A DNA stretch of 64,000 nt from Podospora comata. Its lineage: Eukaryota > Ascomycota > Sordariomycetes > Sordariales > Podosporaceae. Where the stretch lies: NCBI GenBank assembly GCA_017354895.1, contig CP071496.1, forward strand, positions 2,976,001 to 3,040,000. The letters run 5' to 3'. A model generated the notes under the pieces. The model searched no databases. It saw nothing but the letters and a program-made list of their open reading frames with translations, and was not told the DNA's origin. Numbering within the stretch: position 1 is the stretch's first letter; every line of letters begins with the position of its first letter. A program made the position numbers and the translations under genes. This document shows positions 32,201 to 44,171 of the stretch, piece after piece.

Positions 32201-32382
32201 GGGATGATCGGAGCAGTGATCCGGAGAGCTGGTGGAAGTGCAATGATCGGGATGTCACGCCGCTCAAGGTCGGGCCGAAGAACCCAAGGAATCTTGAGCA
32301 GCTTTATGGGGATTCGGCGGCGAATGCTACGGCGTATTTGGTGTTTTATGAGAGGAGGGGGACAAGGAATCAAGATGTTTGA
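29265..32382 (+). CDS. DOA4: Ubiquitin carboxyl-terminal hydrolase Doa4 (rhodanese-USP)
   Basis: Endosomal deubiquitinase that in yeast removes ubiquitin from cargo at the ESCRT-III stage before vesicle budding. Exons 29265-31421 and 31477-32382 (1020 aa), with a 55-base GTACGT...GTGTAG intron. The N-terminal helical domain (RVVQMAENYLRQAESSK, ALKDYIRAS) resembles the Doa4/USP8 N-terminal module. A rhodanese-like domain (about 345-490) contains LIVDIRSREEFDEGHI and LLEGGLDAW. The USP domain starts near 640. The catalytic cysteine is Cys650 in NPGVHCFANSSLQS, with the oxyanion Asn five residues earlier. QQDAQEFYNF follows, and the catalytic histidine is His955 in SGHYIEYV. CSKC and CEKC form the usual zinc knuckle. 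The Cys box differs from the common GNTCYMN form. The open frame extends upstream of 29265 without another ATG nearby, so this start is the first sensible one. Confidence 0.94.
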
Positions 32383-33043
32383 AGAGGAAGAGGAAGTTTG
32401 GGCAGGCGGCAGTGGTCCCTTTCTAATTCTGGAGCTTGGAAGAGGTTGGAAGACTGAACTAGATGATCAGGGTACTCAGGTTTGAGAATGGTGGCGGGGG
32501 ATAAATGGCGATGTATTTGGGTTTGTGCTGTTTTTGGAAAGCATCAGGGTGGTTACCTAGATAGGTGATGGGTGGAGCATGGGTGGTTGCTTGGCGGGTG
32601 GCTGTTTGTTGGTAGCAAAGGCGTGGGAGGGTTGTTGTTTAGTTGCTAGTGATACCAATCGAAAATCTGATGGTTTCTGTTCCCATAATCAACGACAGCA
32701 TGCTTCACTTCAAGTTTCTTCATCTTCAATCAATGGATCCTCGTTACAGTTGACTTCCACGGCTTTCTTCCATTTAATGCTTTGACAACACAAATTGTCC
32801 ACAAGTTATAACTAGACGTTCAAAACTTACAGAGTCCCTCAATAGAATCAGGGCAATATTCATATCCTCAAAACCATTGCTTCCAACCATGACGCATTAT
32901 TCTTCAGGTAAAGTAATTCCATTGATTAATCCTAACATCAAATATCAAATAAACATGCACTCCAAAACTCCATAGCAATGTCCTCCCAGCATGCGCATCG
33001 GCTTGAAAACCAACAAAAGACAAGAAAACGCCCCGTTCATCAC
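32383..33043. other. Convergent intergenic region, DOA4 / acyl-CoA synthetase
   Basis: The 3' ends of two convergent genes flank this 661-base AT-richer spacer. Nothing else is recognised. Confidence 0.5.
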
Positions 33044-35257
33044 TCATTTGTTCCCCACAACCTCCTCAATCTGCTTCTTGTACCTCTCCCTAACCGCGCG
33101 CCTGTTGACCTTTTGCGTCGCCGTCACAAGACCCTACACCTCATCATTAGCCATCCGTTCTCTTTTCATACTCTGTCAAAAGGAAAAAACTCACATTATT
33201 CGGCGTCCATTCATCATCCACAACCACAACCCCCGCCACCGTCTCCATCGAGCTCAACCCATTCTTCCTCGCCACCCCCTGCAAGCTCTTGAGCACCGCA
33301 TCCCTCACCTTCTTGTCGCGGTGCATATCCGCCTCACCAACCCCCAACTCCTTCGCCTTCTCCGCCAGCGCCTTGTCATTCGCCAGTACAACCGCAATCG
33401 GCCTCGGGCTCCCGCTGTCCCCATGCACCATGATGTTCTGCACATACGCGGCACCTCTATACACCGCCTCGAGCTTCTCCAGCGCAATGTACTCCCCTCC
33501 CTGCAGCTTGACCAGGTTCTTCAACCGATCAATCACCCTCACATGTCCATCCGGGTCAAACTGCCCGATATCTCCCGTCCTAAACCACCCATCCTCTGTG
33601 ACAGCCTTGGCGGTTTCCTCCGGGTTCTCAAAATACTCCTTGAGAACCGGCTTCCCCCTAAGCAAGATCTCTCCCTGGGGCGGATTGGTAGGGTGATCAA
33701 CCACATAATCCAGCTCGGGCAAGCTCACAAGCTTCATCTCCACCGCAGCAGGAACAGGCCCGATCGCCTCCGTCGTCCACTGCAACGGGCACCCAAGTGC
33801 TCCATTCCCGCACGTCTCGGTGAGCCCATACCCATTCATCATCGGCGCCACAACCAAACTCATAAACTTTTGCGTACCGGTGGCTATCCCACTCGCTCCA
33901 TTGACGATGAACCTCAGTCTGCCTCCTGTCATAACCCGGACTTGGTTAAAGACGAGCTTGTCCAAAAGGCCCTGACCAGGTAGCCCAGTCCTGACCATCA
34001 AGTCCTTGAGCGCATACGCCCCCCAAAACAGGTTCTTCATGATAGCCCCACCACTGTTGACCTTTCCTTCTACTCCCTTGCGGACGGTCTCCCAGATTTG
34101 GGGGACACCAACCATGACCGTCGGTCGGAAAGCTCTCATGTCTCCGTAGCAGTTCCTCATGCTTTGATCGGACAGCGTCCGTGGGCTGCCGTACCCCAGA
34201 GTAGCCCCAACAAATATGGCAAGATTCTCCAACACCAACTCAAAGATATGCGCCAGAGGGAGATAAGCAAGAACATACTCCTTTTGTGAGACACTCTCCT
34301 CCATGACAGAAAACAACCCCGCCACCGCAGCAACAAACCCCCCATGACTAACCGGTACTCCCTTTGGTGGTCCGGTGCTGCCAGAGGTGTACATGATGCA
34401 GTAGACCTCTTCCGGATCCTTTGGCGGGTTCGCCTCGACGGGGTTATCATGCCCCAGCTGCCGCAGTTCCTCAAAGCTCAACACCTTGAGATTTGGATGG
34501 GCAGATTTGAAAGAGTCAATCTCAGAGTCGGGGACTGGTTGGTGCGAGTTGTTGTTGTAGATCAAGAATTTAATCTGATCACCAGCTGCTTCGAGCGGTT
34601 TCTTCGCTGTCTTGAGAAGGTGAGGGTCGATGAAGATAGCAGAGGCTTTTGACTGCAGCAGTGAGTGCTCTACTCCCGACGGGCCCAAGGTGTCGTACGC
34701 GGTGACGATGGTGAGGGATTGGGAGGAGCAGGCGTGAGAGAGAGTTAGCCATTCGGGACTATTTCCACTGTTAATACCTTCCAGCATCATGTTATTACGG
34801 CGTGAACCTACCTGGTGGCAGCAAAAATATGCACCCTCTCCTTCTCCTTTAAACCCAGCTTCACCAACCCTGCTCCCACCTCGAGAGCCTGCTTAAAGTA
34901 CTCCCCGTAGGTCAAATACCCATAGTCGCTCAGCTCGAAAAAGGTCCATTCCTTGTCCACCAGCTCCTCTTTTCCGTCGATCACTTTGGGGATTTTCTTG
35001 TTCTCTTTGTGGACTTTGATGAGCTTTCTGCTACCGATGGCCGGTTCGTCTGGGTAGAGCTTTGCCGAGCGCTTCAGCAGGTCGAAGGTAGTATTAACAT
35101 CCGGGGCGGGGCGCTCGAGGAGGCCATCGCGGGCTTTGGGATGACGACGGGGGATGGTCTCGTTGGGAACTTGAGGGTGGTTTGGCACCGGGATTGTGTA
35201 AGGCGGGTGTTGGACCTTCCTGAGGGGGATCGGTGAGGTGTTGTATGAGGTGGGCAT
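33044..35257 (-). CDS. Long-chain-fatty-acid--CoA ligase (FAA1/FAA4-like)
   Basis: Activates long-chain fatty acids to acyl-CoA with ATP, for lipid synthesis and beta-oxidation. Minus-strand exons are 35257-34812, 34767-33195 and 33133-33044 (702 aa, about the length of yeast Faa1/Faa4). The introns are 44 and 61 bases; joins give AATSGNSPEWL and TPNNGLVTATQKVNRR. AMP-binding motifs are present: YTSGSTGPPKGVPVSHG (P-loop), GYGLTETCG, and GWFRTGDIGQFDPDG followed by DRLKNLVKLQGGEYIALEKLE (the fatty-acyl-CoA synthetase signature and the C-terminal lysine region). The C-terminus (EEVVGNK) is not a PTS1, so a cytosolic/ER or lipid-droplet location is more likely than peroxisomal matrix. The 44-base first intron is near the lower limit for fungi. 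I cannot tell which FAA paralogue it matches. Confidence 0.95.
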
Positions 35258-36678
35258 TTTGAGTTGTTACCCTGTGTAGGGAGAGGTACAGGGTGAGATG
35301 TAATAGATTCGCAGGTAAGCAAAGAAGGCAGACAGCGGTCGTCTGAACTGCGTCGTGTAACCGGCAAGCTGTCAAACTTGAGAGTCGAAGCTTGTCAGAG
35401 CTAGTTTGCTCCAAGTCGGTCGAAAACACCTCTGCAAGTCCGTTGGTTAACTAGCCAAACTGGCGGAATCCGGAGAACCTAAAAGCTCGTTTCTTGTCCT
35501 TACCAAACGCCCCAATCTCCAAAGCTTGTGATATCGATACCTCGGCTTTCAATAAAGTTGACTTGTGTAAGTCGGTCAAACTGTGGCTTGCATATACGGC
35601 GAGGCTGCTTTTGGTAGCGTGACCTGGGGGCCGTGTAAGACAAGCGGCTTGTATTGGACGGTTGGTTACGTTCGCCAAAGAAAAGTATGGTATGCCAAGG
35701 AGGCGTTTTGAATTTTGTTGAGAAGGAGCACAAGTGAAGCTCTTGGGATGTGTCAAAGAAAAGAAACTGCCGGGTTGAGATGCCTCGGTTCAGGGTCATG
35801 GGAGCAGTTTCAACTCGGGGAGCTGGCTGTTTTGAGGTGTCCAGCGCAAGCGAGCTCGTCTCCATTTTTATTGTTTCAATGCCTTGATCGGTTGTTTTCC
35901 ACAGGGTCGTACACAATGACCTCAACGATTTTTGAGCCGCGCGCTCCTTCTAAAGGCCCCAAGCAGCTGAGGTGGGTGATGACGGCACATGACAGGCCAC
36001 ACAGGGGGGTTCTCCCACTGTGTCGGAACTTGCCTTGCCAAGGTGCGCTAGAACCCCACCTGGTCCAAGCTCCCCATGTCCACAGATGACGTCGGTCGAG
36101 TTCAGCCGCGCGGCTCTCGGGTTGAACCGTTTCGATGTTGATTGAAGGTATTCCCAGCATACTATGCAAAAAGCTTTTCTCGATCTAATAACCTTCATGG
36201 CAAAGGTTTTGCCTGGTGAAGAATGCTGAAATGACCCTGATTGCTTCAGCCCTATGAGCACGCCAATGTGGGGTGTAAGGAACAGGGTCGAACGATGTCC
36301 CCACCACACGATGTCATCGATTGTTTGCTGGGAAAGATTCATGAGGTTGCGGTTTACATCAGGTCAGCTGGAAAGTCGCATTCACCGAATAGATAAGAGA
36401 AGCACTCATAGAACAGATGAAAGAGAAGGAAAATCAGGGTGGTATCTATTTTCTGCCGAGATGCCGGTAAATAAAGGGGCGCACTGTTAAGGATTTCGAA
36501 CATCAGGCCATTTGAAGTCCTGCGATATACCTCATTACTCTGTCGACAAGGTGGAGAATATCATAAGGATCCAGGTGCAGTCTGGCCCTCAATCAGCTCC
36601 ATGGTTTTGTGGTATGAGATGCGAAAAACATTCGTACATGGGAGCCGTACATCGTACTTCACCCCAAAAGGAGCCTAC
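35258..36678. other. Intergenic, no gene recognised
   Basis: 1.4 kb with only short unsupported frames (the longest is minus strand 35500-35925, 141 aa, without a motif). It includes the promoter of the acyl-CoA synthetase. Confidence 0.4.
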
Positions 36679-39600
36679 TCATTCTTCGTCGCTTTCCAGC
36701 TCCTCATCAGTGCTGGCTACCTCCTCCTGGGCCTCATGCCATTCCTCCGCGGTGTCAGTCTCCTCGTTTGTCTCATTGTCGTAAAACAAAACCGCCTTGT
36801 CGCCATACTTTTCCACAAGCAACTCGTCAAATTGCTTGTAAAGCCTCTGAATAGTCCTCTTGATCTGGCTTGTCATCAAAGCTAGGCCAATATCTCCAAG
36901 GTGAAGTCCGCATGTCCACCTGACAAACATCCACTCGTTTCTTCGATCGCTTCAGTTGCAGCATCCCACATCTGATCCTTGATTTGAAGAACCACGACCC
37001 GATAAGTTTCATATGGCCAATCCCACCCCATTGCGCTCATATATTCCATCAGAGGCTTCAAGCATTTCGTTGCCGCATCGCCATCCCTCCGAGCCAGTGC
37101 CTCCATCACTTCCTCTAAAAGCCCGAGCTCCTTTTGCAGGAACCTGTCTCTCACCTCACTGTACAACAGTGCAAACTCATGAGCTTCGACTACTGAGGGC
37201 CGCCGCCACCCCGTATCGGAAAGCTCAGAGTCGGTGAACGTCATGCAATCTCGAAGGCAATGCCACGCGGTCCAGGATTGGTTCCCACCCCAAGAACCCA
37301 GCTGACTTCCACGTTCTGCCTTCGTAATTACTGTAGTGTACTGGCATTGGAATAGACAGCGGCGATGCGGAGGATGTTTCCCTGTTTGTATACTACATCC
37401 AGTCGAGCCCCAGCTTCAACCAAAAGTCGCAGACATGTGAGGTTGCCTTGTCGCAGAGCCACGAGTGCAGCTGTCCTCCCAGAATCATCACGAGCTTCGA
37501 GATCCACTCCAAAGCGGCCCTGAAAAAGAAAGGCCAAGATCAAAGCTGAGACTCCGTGCTTTGACTTGAGGATTCCCAGCTAATATTATTAGAGGCGAGC
37601 GTATGTGAAGATCCCTTATCAAGGCATTCACCAGCCAAGGATGCTGCAGCGGCCGTAATTTTAAGAATCTCTTCTCGTCTATCCCAATCGTGGCGGACTA
37701 TACTTACAAATAAATAGTGAATGGCAAGAAAACCTCCGTTGTTGTAAATACCAACATCGCAGTGTGTATCGAGGAGGATCCCCACGCATTCTTTGCACAA
37801 GACAAGCATAGCTTTATACAGTGCAGTATTGCCGCTAATTTCGTTGATGTAATTGATGTTTGCACCATGGCAGACCAAAGCTTTCATAGCGACATGTGCG
37901 TGTGCACCTACCGCTGTGTCCAACGGCGTTAAGCCACAAGAGTCTGGCGTGTTAATAGCATCCTAGTGCGCTATTATAAGAGAATGAACGTCGTCAGTAG
38001 TGTGGATTGCATTGTGTAATGGCCATGAAACAACATCATCTGTTTCTCCCGACAGAATCATGATTTCTTCGAACAGTGCTTCACGGGTGGAGGTAATACG
38101 TGTGGAAGTGAAATCTGTCGAGGGAGGATAGAAGCCACGGCTTCGAACAAGATGAATTACTTTTATGCTGGATCTTTGCATGCATTAGTTACCAAAACAA
38201 CGGTACATATTGCGAGATGAAGCATAAGGTAGGGATGGCAGCTGAAAGGAGGTTCATCGCTCACTTTGGAAGTCCGGTAGTTGGAAAAAGTCGTTCCCAG
38301 TAATTTACCAAGGTTTGCAATTCTAGATCTCCCAAAAATATCAACGCCACCTAGAATTAAGTAACGCAGTGGTTAACAACATTCTGATGTAGAGTAACAC
38401 CACGAAAAGGCACTCACATTCATCATAGGCTCGCCAAACGTATGCACATGGTCACTTGGGTAATATAGAGCACCAGCTTCTGAGTGTATTTCAAGTCGCT
38501 GGAAGTCCATTTCCCCATACAAGAAATCCAAAAGTTCCCCATAATAAGGAGCTTGGCGTGAAATTAAAAGATGTAAGTGTGCACCATAGCCGCCCATGCT
38601 CCCAACCGACATTCTGAAGCCACGATAATAGTGATAAAGCCATGAAGGAAAGTTGCACTCAAAGCTTGTTGACGAACGTGAACGTTGGCAGCCCGGGCGA
38701 TCGCATTTCTATGGTTTTGTAATGGCGCTGATGTTGTATTCGAGCATGAAGGAACCGATAGCTGATTTTAGCCATGAGGAAGACCGCGCCTGCTTCCTCG
38801 AGGTATGACATCGGCAACTGCAATCCTGTGTGCATTGCCCAGCAGCCCTCAACAAGACAGTTATCAGGCCATTCTGAGCACACCCCTCCGGGAGGCTTTG
38901 TGACGTGGGTGTATGAACTAATATCTCGGTAGATGCGGAGTCTGCATCGCCATTTGCTGACGCTTCTGGGACGATAGTTGGGTTTGAAGCGTGGCTCTGT
39001 AACAACTTTGCTATCCCGGAATGATTATGAATAGTCACTGCCCGTATTTCGAGCATGATCTCATGGTGTTGTTTCCTGGCAGCTTCAAAATCAGTTTCGC
39101 TGAAAGGATAGTAGTAATGAGAGCCTGGAAAATGCTCACTCAGGTTCTTCCATCGATATAGTCAAAGCGGCAAGTTGCAGTTGTAGGTGAATAGTTCGGG
39201 CACGTTCACAGAGATGTGTCACCTTTTTCTTTTTCCACATCCATTTTGCATGCTTGACATCTGTCCCACCAAAGCAGCTGTCGTGGAGGCTTTGGAGATC
39301 GGAGACCAGGACTTGCAGCTCCAGAGTTGCTTTTTTCAGGTCTGAAAAATCATCAGAAGATGCGGACCAGGTTCCGTCCTCTGGTTGACCTAAGCTTGGA
39401 CCCGGAGACCAGGAATTTGCGTCGAATCTCTTTAACAGTCTTTCAATCTTTGCGAGGATCACCCGTAATGTTTCCAGCTAACACCTGGTTAGGACGAGCG
39501 TTCTTCATAGTGGGTGTCAAATGATGATGGCCATACCTCATTCAGCAGAAACGCAAGTTCACCCTTAGCCTCTGTAATAGCACGCAATGCCAGGTGGCTT

Positions 39601-39690
39601 GCATGCATAGGCTCCTGCTCTTCCAATCCGACAGGTGCAAAAATGCAGATCGGGCTGATTTTCTTTACCTCGAGAAGTTATCCAGGTAGT
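36679..39690 (-). pseudogene. Ankyrin-repeat accessory gene disrupted by two TAG codons and frame changes
   Basis: Minus-strand segments join at GT-AG introns (39536-39478, 39139-39100, 38417-38351, 38264-38174) into one protein-like reading. It has a helical N-terminus (LETLRVILAKIERLLKRFDA, VLVSDLQSLHDSCF), a cysteine cluster CTQDCSCRCH, a CDRPGC segment, then ankyrin-like repeats (CGLTPLDTAVGAHAHVAMKAL, GNTALYKAMLVLCKECVGIL, DSGRTAALVALRQGNLTCLR) and an acidic tail (NEETDTAEEWHEAQEE). This is the order of a large variable family of Pezizomycotina ankyrin proteins. The frame is interrupted by TAG at 38711-38709 (inside NISAITKP|KCDRPGC) and TAG at 37965-37963 (inside SLIIAH|DAINTPDS); both read on in the same frame. 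Further frame changes occur near 37.59 kb and 36.89 kb, and the extreme N-terminus is not intact. I infer a decayed gene. Unrecognised introns are the alternative for the frame changes, less so for the stops. Confidence 0.72.
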
Positions 39691-40160
39691 CGATATGCTC
39701 CTAGTTTGTACCACATCACGATATACCTGTGCATGGTGCTTGTTATTAAAGATAATCAAGTGACTATCTACCTAGCCAGCCCCGCGACTTCCATTCGACC
39801 TCCCAAATCTCGATCATAACAGCCCTTCAACCATAATCACGAGTCCAGTAGCCTGCAAACAAAATAGAATCAAGGACAGAGGCTACTAGGAACAGAGATA
39901 GGAAAAGCTAGGACCAGAGGTAGAGAGGTTACGAATGCAGATTGGAAAGACTAGGACTCTTAAGACTTGGAGAGCAAAGATCAAAAACAGGTAAAACTGA
40001 ATTACAAGAGATGACTTATAATCTCATCATAAACTCATCCATCACCACTTAATCATTTCCCTCACAAATAAGCAAAGATTTCCATGTCCAGCAAATTATC
40101 ACCCCATACCATTCCCTGATAAGTCAATCCGCATCTCCTCATCCTCCTTTACATCACCCT
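39691..40160. other. Intergenic, nothing recognised
   Basis: Flank between the ankyrin pseudogene and the 3' end of the next minus-strand gene. No gene is supported, though the true start of the ankyrin gene may lie here. Confidence 0.4.
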
Positions 40161-41909
40161 TCACTCCTGACAAATAATGCTCTTCATCTTCTCAATATCA
40201 TCCCACCCAACCTCTTCTATCCACAACACCTTCATAGACCAACCTCCGATTTCAGGATTGTTGATCTTGTTCCGCCCACCAGCCTGAGACGCCCCCTTGG
40301 GTGCTTTAGAGATGCGGCAGATACACCGGCACAGCTTTCTCTCACGCTCGACTTCATTTTGTTGCGAGAATTGCGACGGAGGTGGTCCAGCCGAAAGGAA
40401 GATGCTACTCAGTTTATCAAGAACCCCGTCGGGCCTCCAATTCTCCAACACACCCCAGACATGGGGCTTCAAATCTTTCCACAGGTCCATGAACTGAAAG
40501 TGCTGCGTTCGAAACGAGTTGTCATGTTTGATGACATTGAAGAGTGGAATCTGAGTGGCAGAGGGTCGGTTTCGGTGGGAGTAGTTCACTCGCGCGTAGA
40601 GCTCGTACACGACATCTCGGTTTTGGGATGAATTCCGAACGTTCTCCGCGATGAGATGCCCGAGGCGGAAGCAAGTGCGTGAAACGGTGTTATTTGAGAG
40701 TCCGCACACGGGAGATTTGTCCCGAAGTGTCGATGGGAAGGGCGGTCGATTGAATGGCCGAACCACAAGCTGGTGAGATGAAGCCAACTCAGGTTTCTGC
40801 GAATGAGTTGACAAAATTTCAGGTACTGGCTGAGATTTAGGCGGGTCAACGGAATGGGGCCTGGCTTGTGAGGCTAGTTGGTCCACGATCGGGCTCCAAT
40901 CAATGTCTGAGTCCATGAGGTCCTCATCCTCTTCTGGCCCCTCTGCAGGCTTGCCGTGAAAAGACCTTTTAAGGTCCTGATCGTACGTCCCCACAGACGA
41001 GATACTGCTCATGTCTCGTAGCACGCTGGTCGGTGGTGATTGGCGTGATGGTCGGTCGATCGAGTCTGCCAACTTCACCAAATCCTCTTCATCGAGCGAC
41101 GCCACCGAGTAGCTTTCGTCTTCGCCCTCAACTTTCGGCATGTTGGAAAAAGACATAAGATTGACAGCGACACCTCGAGGGTCAAACATGTTGCAATCTG
41201 CGTAGGGTAGTTCCTGGGTTTCCTGGTTGCGTGGGGGCCCGTTGTGGTTGGCAGGACCATCCTCCTGTTTGTTGCCATTCTCGCTATGTCCCCATGTTCG
41301 AGTTGAGTCTGGAAGAGAACACAAACTCATAGTGTGCCTTGCGCTAGGAAGCACACCATTGGCGTCTGTTTGGAGAGTTGTCCCAGGTGTTGCGGGATGA
41401 CATTGTTGAATGTAGGTCTCATCGATGAACTGGTCCAGCTTGGAGACCGTCGTTGCCAACAACCCGGGTTTTGCGGTATCCAAATCGTCTGTGGTCGAAA
41501 AGGACCACAAGTTGACGGTGGATGAGGCATCGGATAGCTCACTCTTTAGCTTACGCGTCGGATAATCGACGGCGACGGAGGCATTCTTTGGGTAATTCTG
41601 TGCAGACGAATGGGCAGGGCGATCAACATAGCTTAGCCGTGCTTTCTTCGCGGGCCGCCGGAGCCCGAGCTCTTCGTGATCATCTTGAGAGTCTTCGGAC
41701 AGGTCGTAGGGGTCCTTCGATTCCGAGCCCAACTCTTCTGGGCGAAACAGGCCTCCGCTCTGGTGCGAGACCGAAGTCTGGGCATGTCTTGATTTCGGTA
41801 GCCTTTGCAATGTCAGTTAGTGGAGTTAAAGAAGCGTGGGAATAGTGGACACGACTCACGTTTTGGTGACCTTCCCAGCCAGCTGAGACTGCCGTTGCTC
41901 CATCGTCAT
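40161..41909 (-). CDS. Conserved fungal protein of unknown function
   Basis: Minus-strand exons 41909-41860 and 41802-40161 (563 aa), with a 57-base GTGAGT...CAAAG intron that has a CTAACTGAC branch region. The spliced start is MTMEQRQSQLAGKVTKTLPKS. The first ~370 residues are polar, acidic and probably disordered, with a basic PAKKAR patch that could be a nuclear signal. The C-terminal ~190 residues look folded: TCFRLGHLIAENVRNS, VVYELYARVNYSHRN, FQFMDLWKDLKPHVWGVLENW, and WSMKVLWIEEVGWDDIEKMK at the end. The shape suggests an OB-like or other small beta domain, but I do not recognise it and assign no function. It is divergent from LSB5 across 925 bases. Confidence 0.8.
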
Positions 41910-42834
41910 CAGCCTCTGTCCTTGTGTGCACTGCTTTAAGAAACTGCGAGTATTCTGTCGACGCAGGTTTGTGACAAAGGCCAAGAGAGCCTGCTGTGAC
42001 AGACATCAGAGAGACCCGAAAAGTATTCCTCAAGAAAGTGAAATTTGGTCTCCGCCATTCTCCCCCACCTTTTCTCTTCAGATTTGTGCGATTCATGGGG
42101 TGGTCTTGCCTTTGCGTGTAAGTCATTCCTTCCTATCTTGTCCAACTCCCCCCTGGCAAGGCCCCTGAGACGACTAGACAGCTGGCTGGCAGCTGCAGCC
42201 GCCTAATAGCTGACTGTGCTTGGCAGGCGCAACCAGGAGCTGTTGAATGGCCCAAGCTTCGGCGCCATTGACGATGATCACCGAGGAGTTGCGGGGCAGT
42301 TGCCATGGTGCGAGTTTCCCGGGAGTGTGACACCTTTACCTGCTGCAGCCACTGGAAAGGGCTTTTTCGTCTGTTGATGGCCAACTTTCCACCGTGTCAT
42401 ATCCAATGTATTGTGAGCGTACAATATTCGCGTCAACCTCTTCTCCTCCAGGTGTTCTGAGCGTTGTGTGAGGGGGCTTAGCACTTCACTGCCCTCAAGC
42501 TACCCCGCCATCTCCAGTGTTATCTTATCGCGCAACAACCACAAGGTGCGCCCAAGCCGGCCTTGACAGGACGCTTGCGCATGCCCCGAGGCTCATTATC
42601 GTCTCGCCGAAACTTTGCTATTTACGTCGCTTGAAGGGATTTTTCATCTTTTGCTTCTTTCTGAAGGCCATCTAATACCGCTTCTAAACCTCGGTTAGCA
42701 TCTCGATGAGGTGACATCTCAGCAGGGTGTGTTCCGTCTCCCTGAGTGACGTGATGTGAAACAACTCAACATGTGAAAGCAATAGCTGACTGATGTGCTA
42801 GTGATCCGGCACACATAAACTACTCTCCACCATC
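41910..42834. promoter_or_regulatory. Divergent intergenic region, unknown protein / LSB5
   Basis: 925 bases between opposite start codons. No conserved element is recognised and no gene is supported. Confidence 0.45.
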
Positions 42835-44171
42835 ATGTTCTCCCAAAAGAAACCCTACACGGCCGTCACCGTCACCATCGAACATCTGACGAGTGAGGCG
42901 ATACCGGAAAATGATCTCAGTGGAATCCCAGAACTCGTCGAAGTCATCAACCTCCAGGATTCAGGTCCCTCAGAAGCCGCACGCGCCATCAGAAAGAAGC
43001 TCAAGTACGGAAATCTCCACCGGCAACTCCGCGCCCTCACCCTACTGGACGGTCTCATTCAGAATGCCGGTCCCCGCTTCCAGCGAAGCTTTGCTGACGA
43101 GGCTCTGCTTGAGCGTTTGCGGTTTTGCGGCAAGGCTCAGCTGTCTGACCCGGAGGTGAGGAAGAAGTGTACAGAGCTCTTCCGCAGCTGGGCCGTCCAA
43201 TACAAGGGCGTCCGCGGACTGGAACAGATTGCTACTCTTCACAACGAGCTTCCTAAGAGGAAGCAGGTAGTGACTCAGGAGAGGTCCAAGGTGATCAAGG
43301 AAACATCAAACCCCTTTGGGGATGATGACGATGAACTCAGAAGCCCACCAGCCGCAGGTCCATCCCAGTCTGGACCTCGCCATGGCCTTGAAACAAGGAC
43401 AGCCGGTACCGTTCAATCTTTTAGCCATACTTCCAAGGACGACAAGAAAAAGAAGGATAAGAAGGGCAAGAGACGCCAGCCGTTCAATCTCGAAGCTGAA
43501 AAGGAGCAGATGAAGGCCCATATCGCTGAAGCCTCCATTGCCTCGATCAATCTTACCAACACACTGCAGACCATCAACCGAGAAAAGGAGCGCATCTCGG
43601 AAAATCAGGCGGCGGTGCAGCGGTTTGAGGCTTGTAAGAGTCTTCGCAGGAAGATTCTGCGTTATGTGAGTCCACTGATACATCCAGTTTCGCCAGATTA
43701 TTGTCTAACAGCAGTCTAGATCCATTATGTGGAATCCGAGGAATGGCTTGGCAGCCTTCTATACGCAAACGACACGCTCGTCACGGCACTCATGACGTTT
43801 GAGCAGCTTGACCGCTCCATTGATGCGGACAGTGATTCTGACGATGAACTTGCCGAACAAGCGCACCTGTACCGAAGTATGTACTTTTTCTCCATTACAA
43901 TGGTCTGATTCAAATGCTAACCCATTCTTTAGTGGCGACAGAAAAGGCAAAAGGCAAAGAGCCAGGTTCGCCATCGAGGCCCAGATCTCCAGTTGCCGGT
44001 ATGGCTAGTCTCAACATCACGTCTCCTGCTCGACCATCGGCTCCACCACGGCCATCCGCACCCAAACCGTCTATTCAACGCCGCGTTGAGCCGTCCGATG
44101 ATGAAGACTCGGAGGAAGAGGAAGATGACAACCCGTTTGCTGACCGGAATGCCGTCCTTAAGGCGGAGTGA
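42835..44171 (+). CDS. LSB5: VHS/GAT-domain trafficking protein, Lsb5-like
   Basis: Exons 42835-43665, 43720-43876 and 43933-44171 (408 aa); the introns are 54 and 56 bases, beginning GTGAGT and GTATGT. The VHS domain covers about residues 5-150 (TIEHLTSE, IRKKLKYGNLHRQLRALTLL, GLIQNAGPRF). A Lys-rich linker (KKKKDKKGKRR) follows, then a GAT-like helical bundle (about 220-335: AHIAEASIASINLTNTLQTI, WLGSLLYANDTLVTALMTFE) and a Pro/Ser tail ending EEEEDDNPFADRNAVLKAE, which contains an NPF endocytic motif; another NPF (SNPFGDDDD) lies after the VHS domain. Yeast Lsb5 binds the actin regulators Las17 and Sla1, ubiquitin and Arf3 and works in endocytic and endosomal traffic. The domain order fits Lsb5 better than the GGA adaptors because no ear domain follows. 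Confidence 0.86.
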
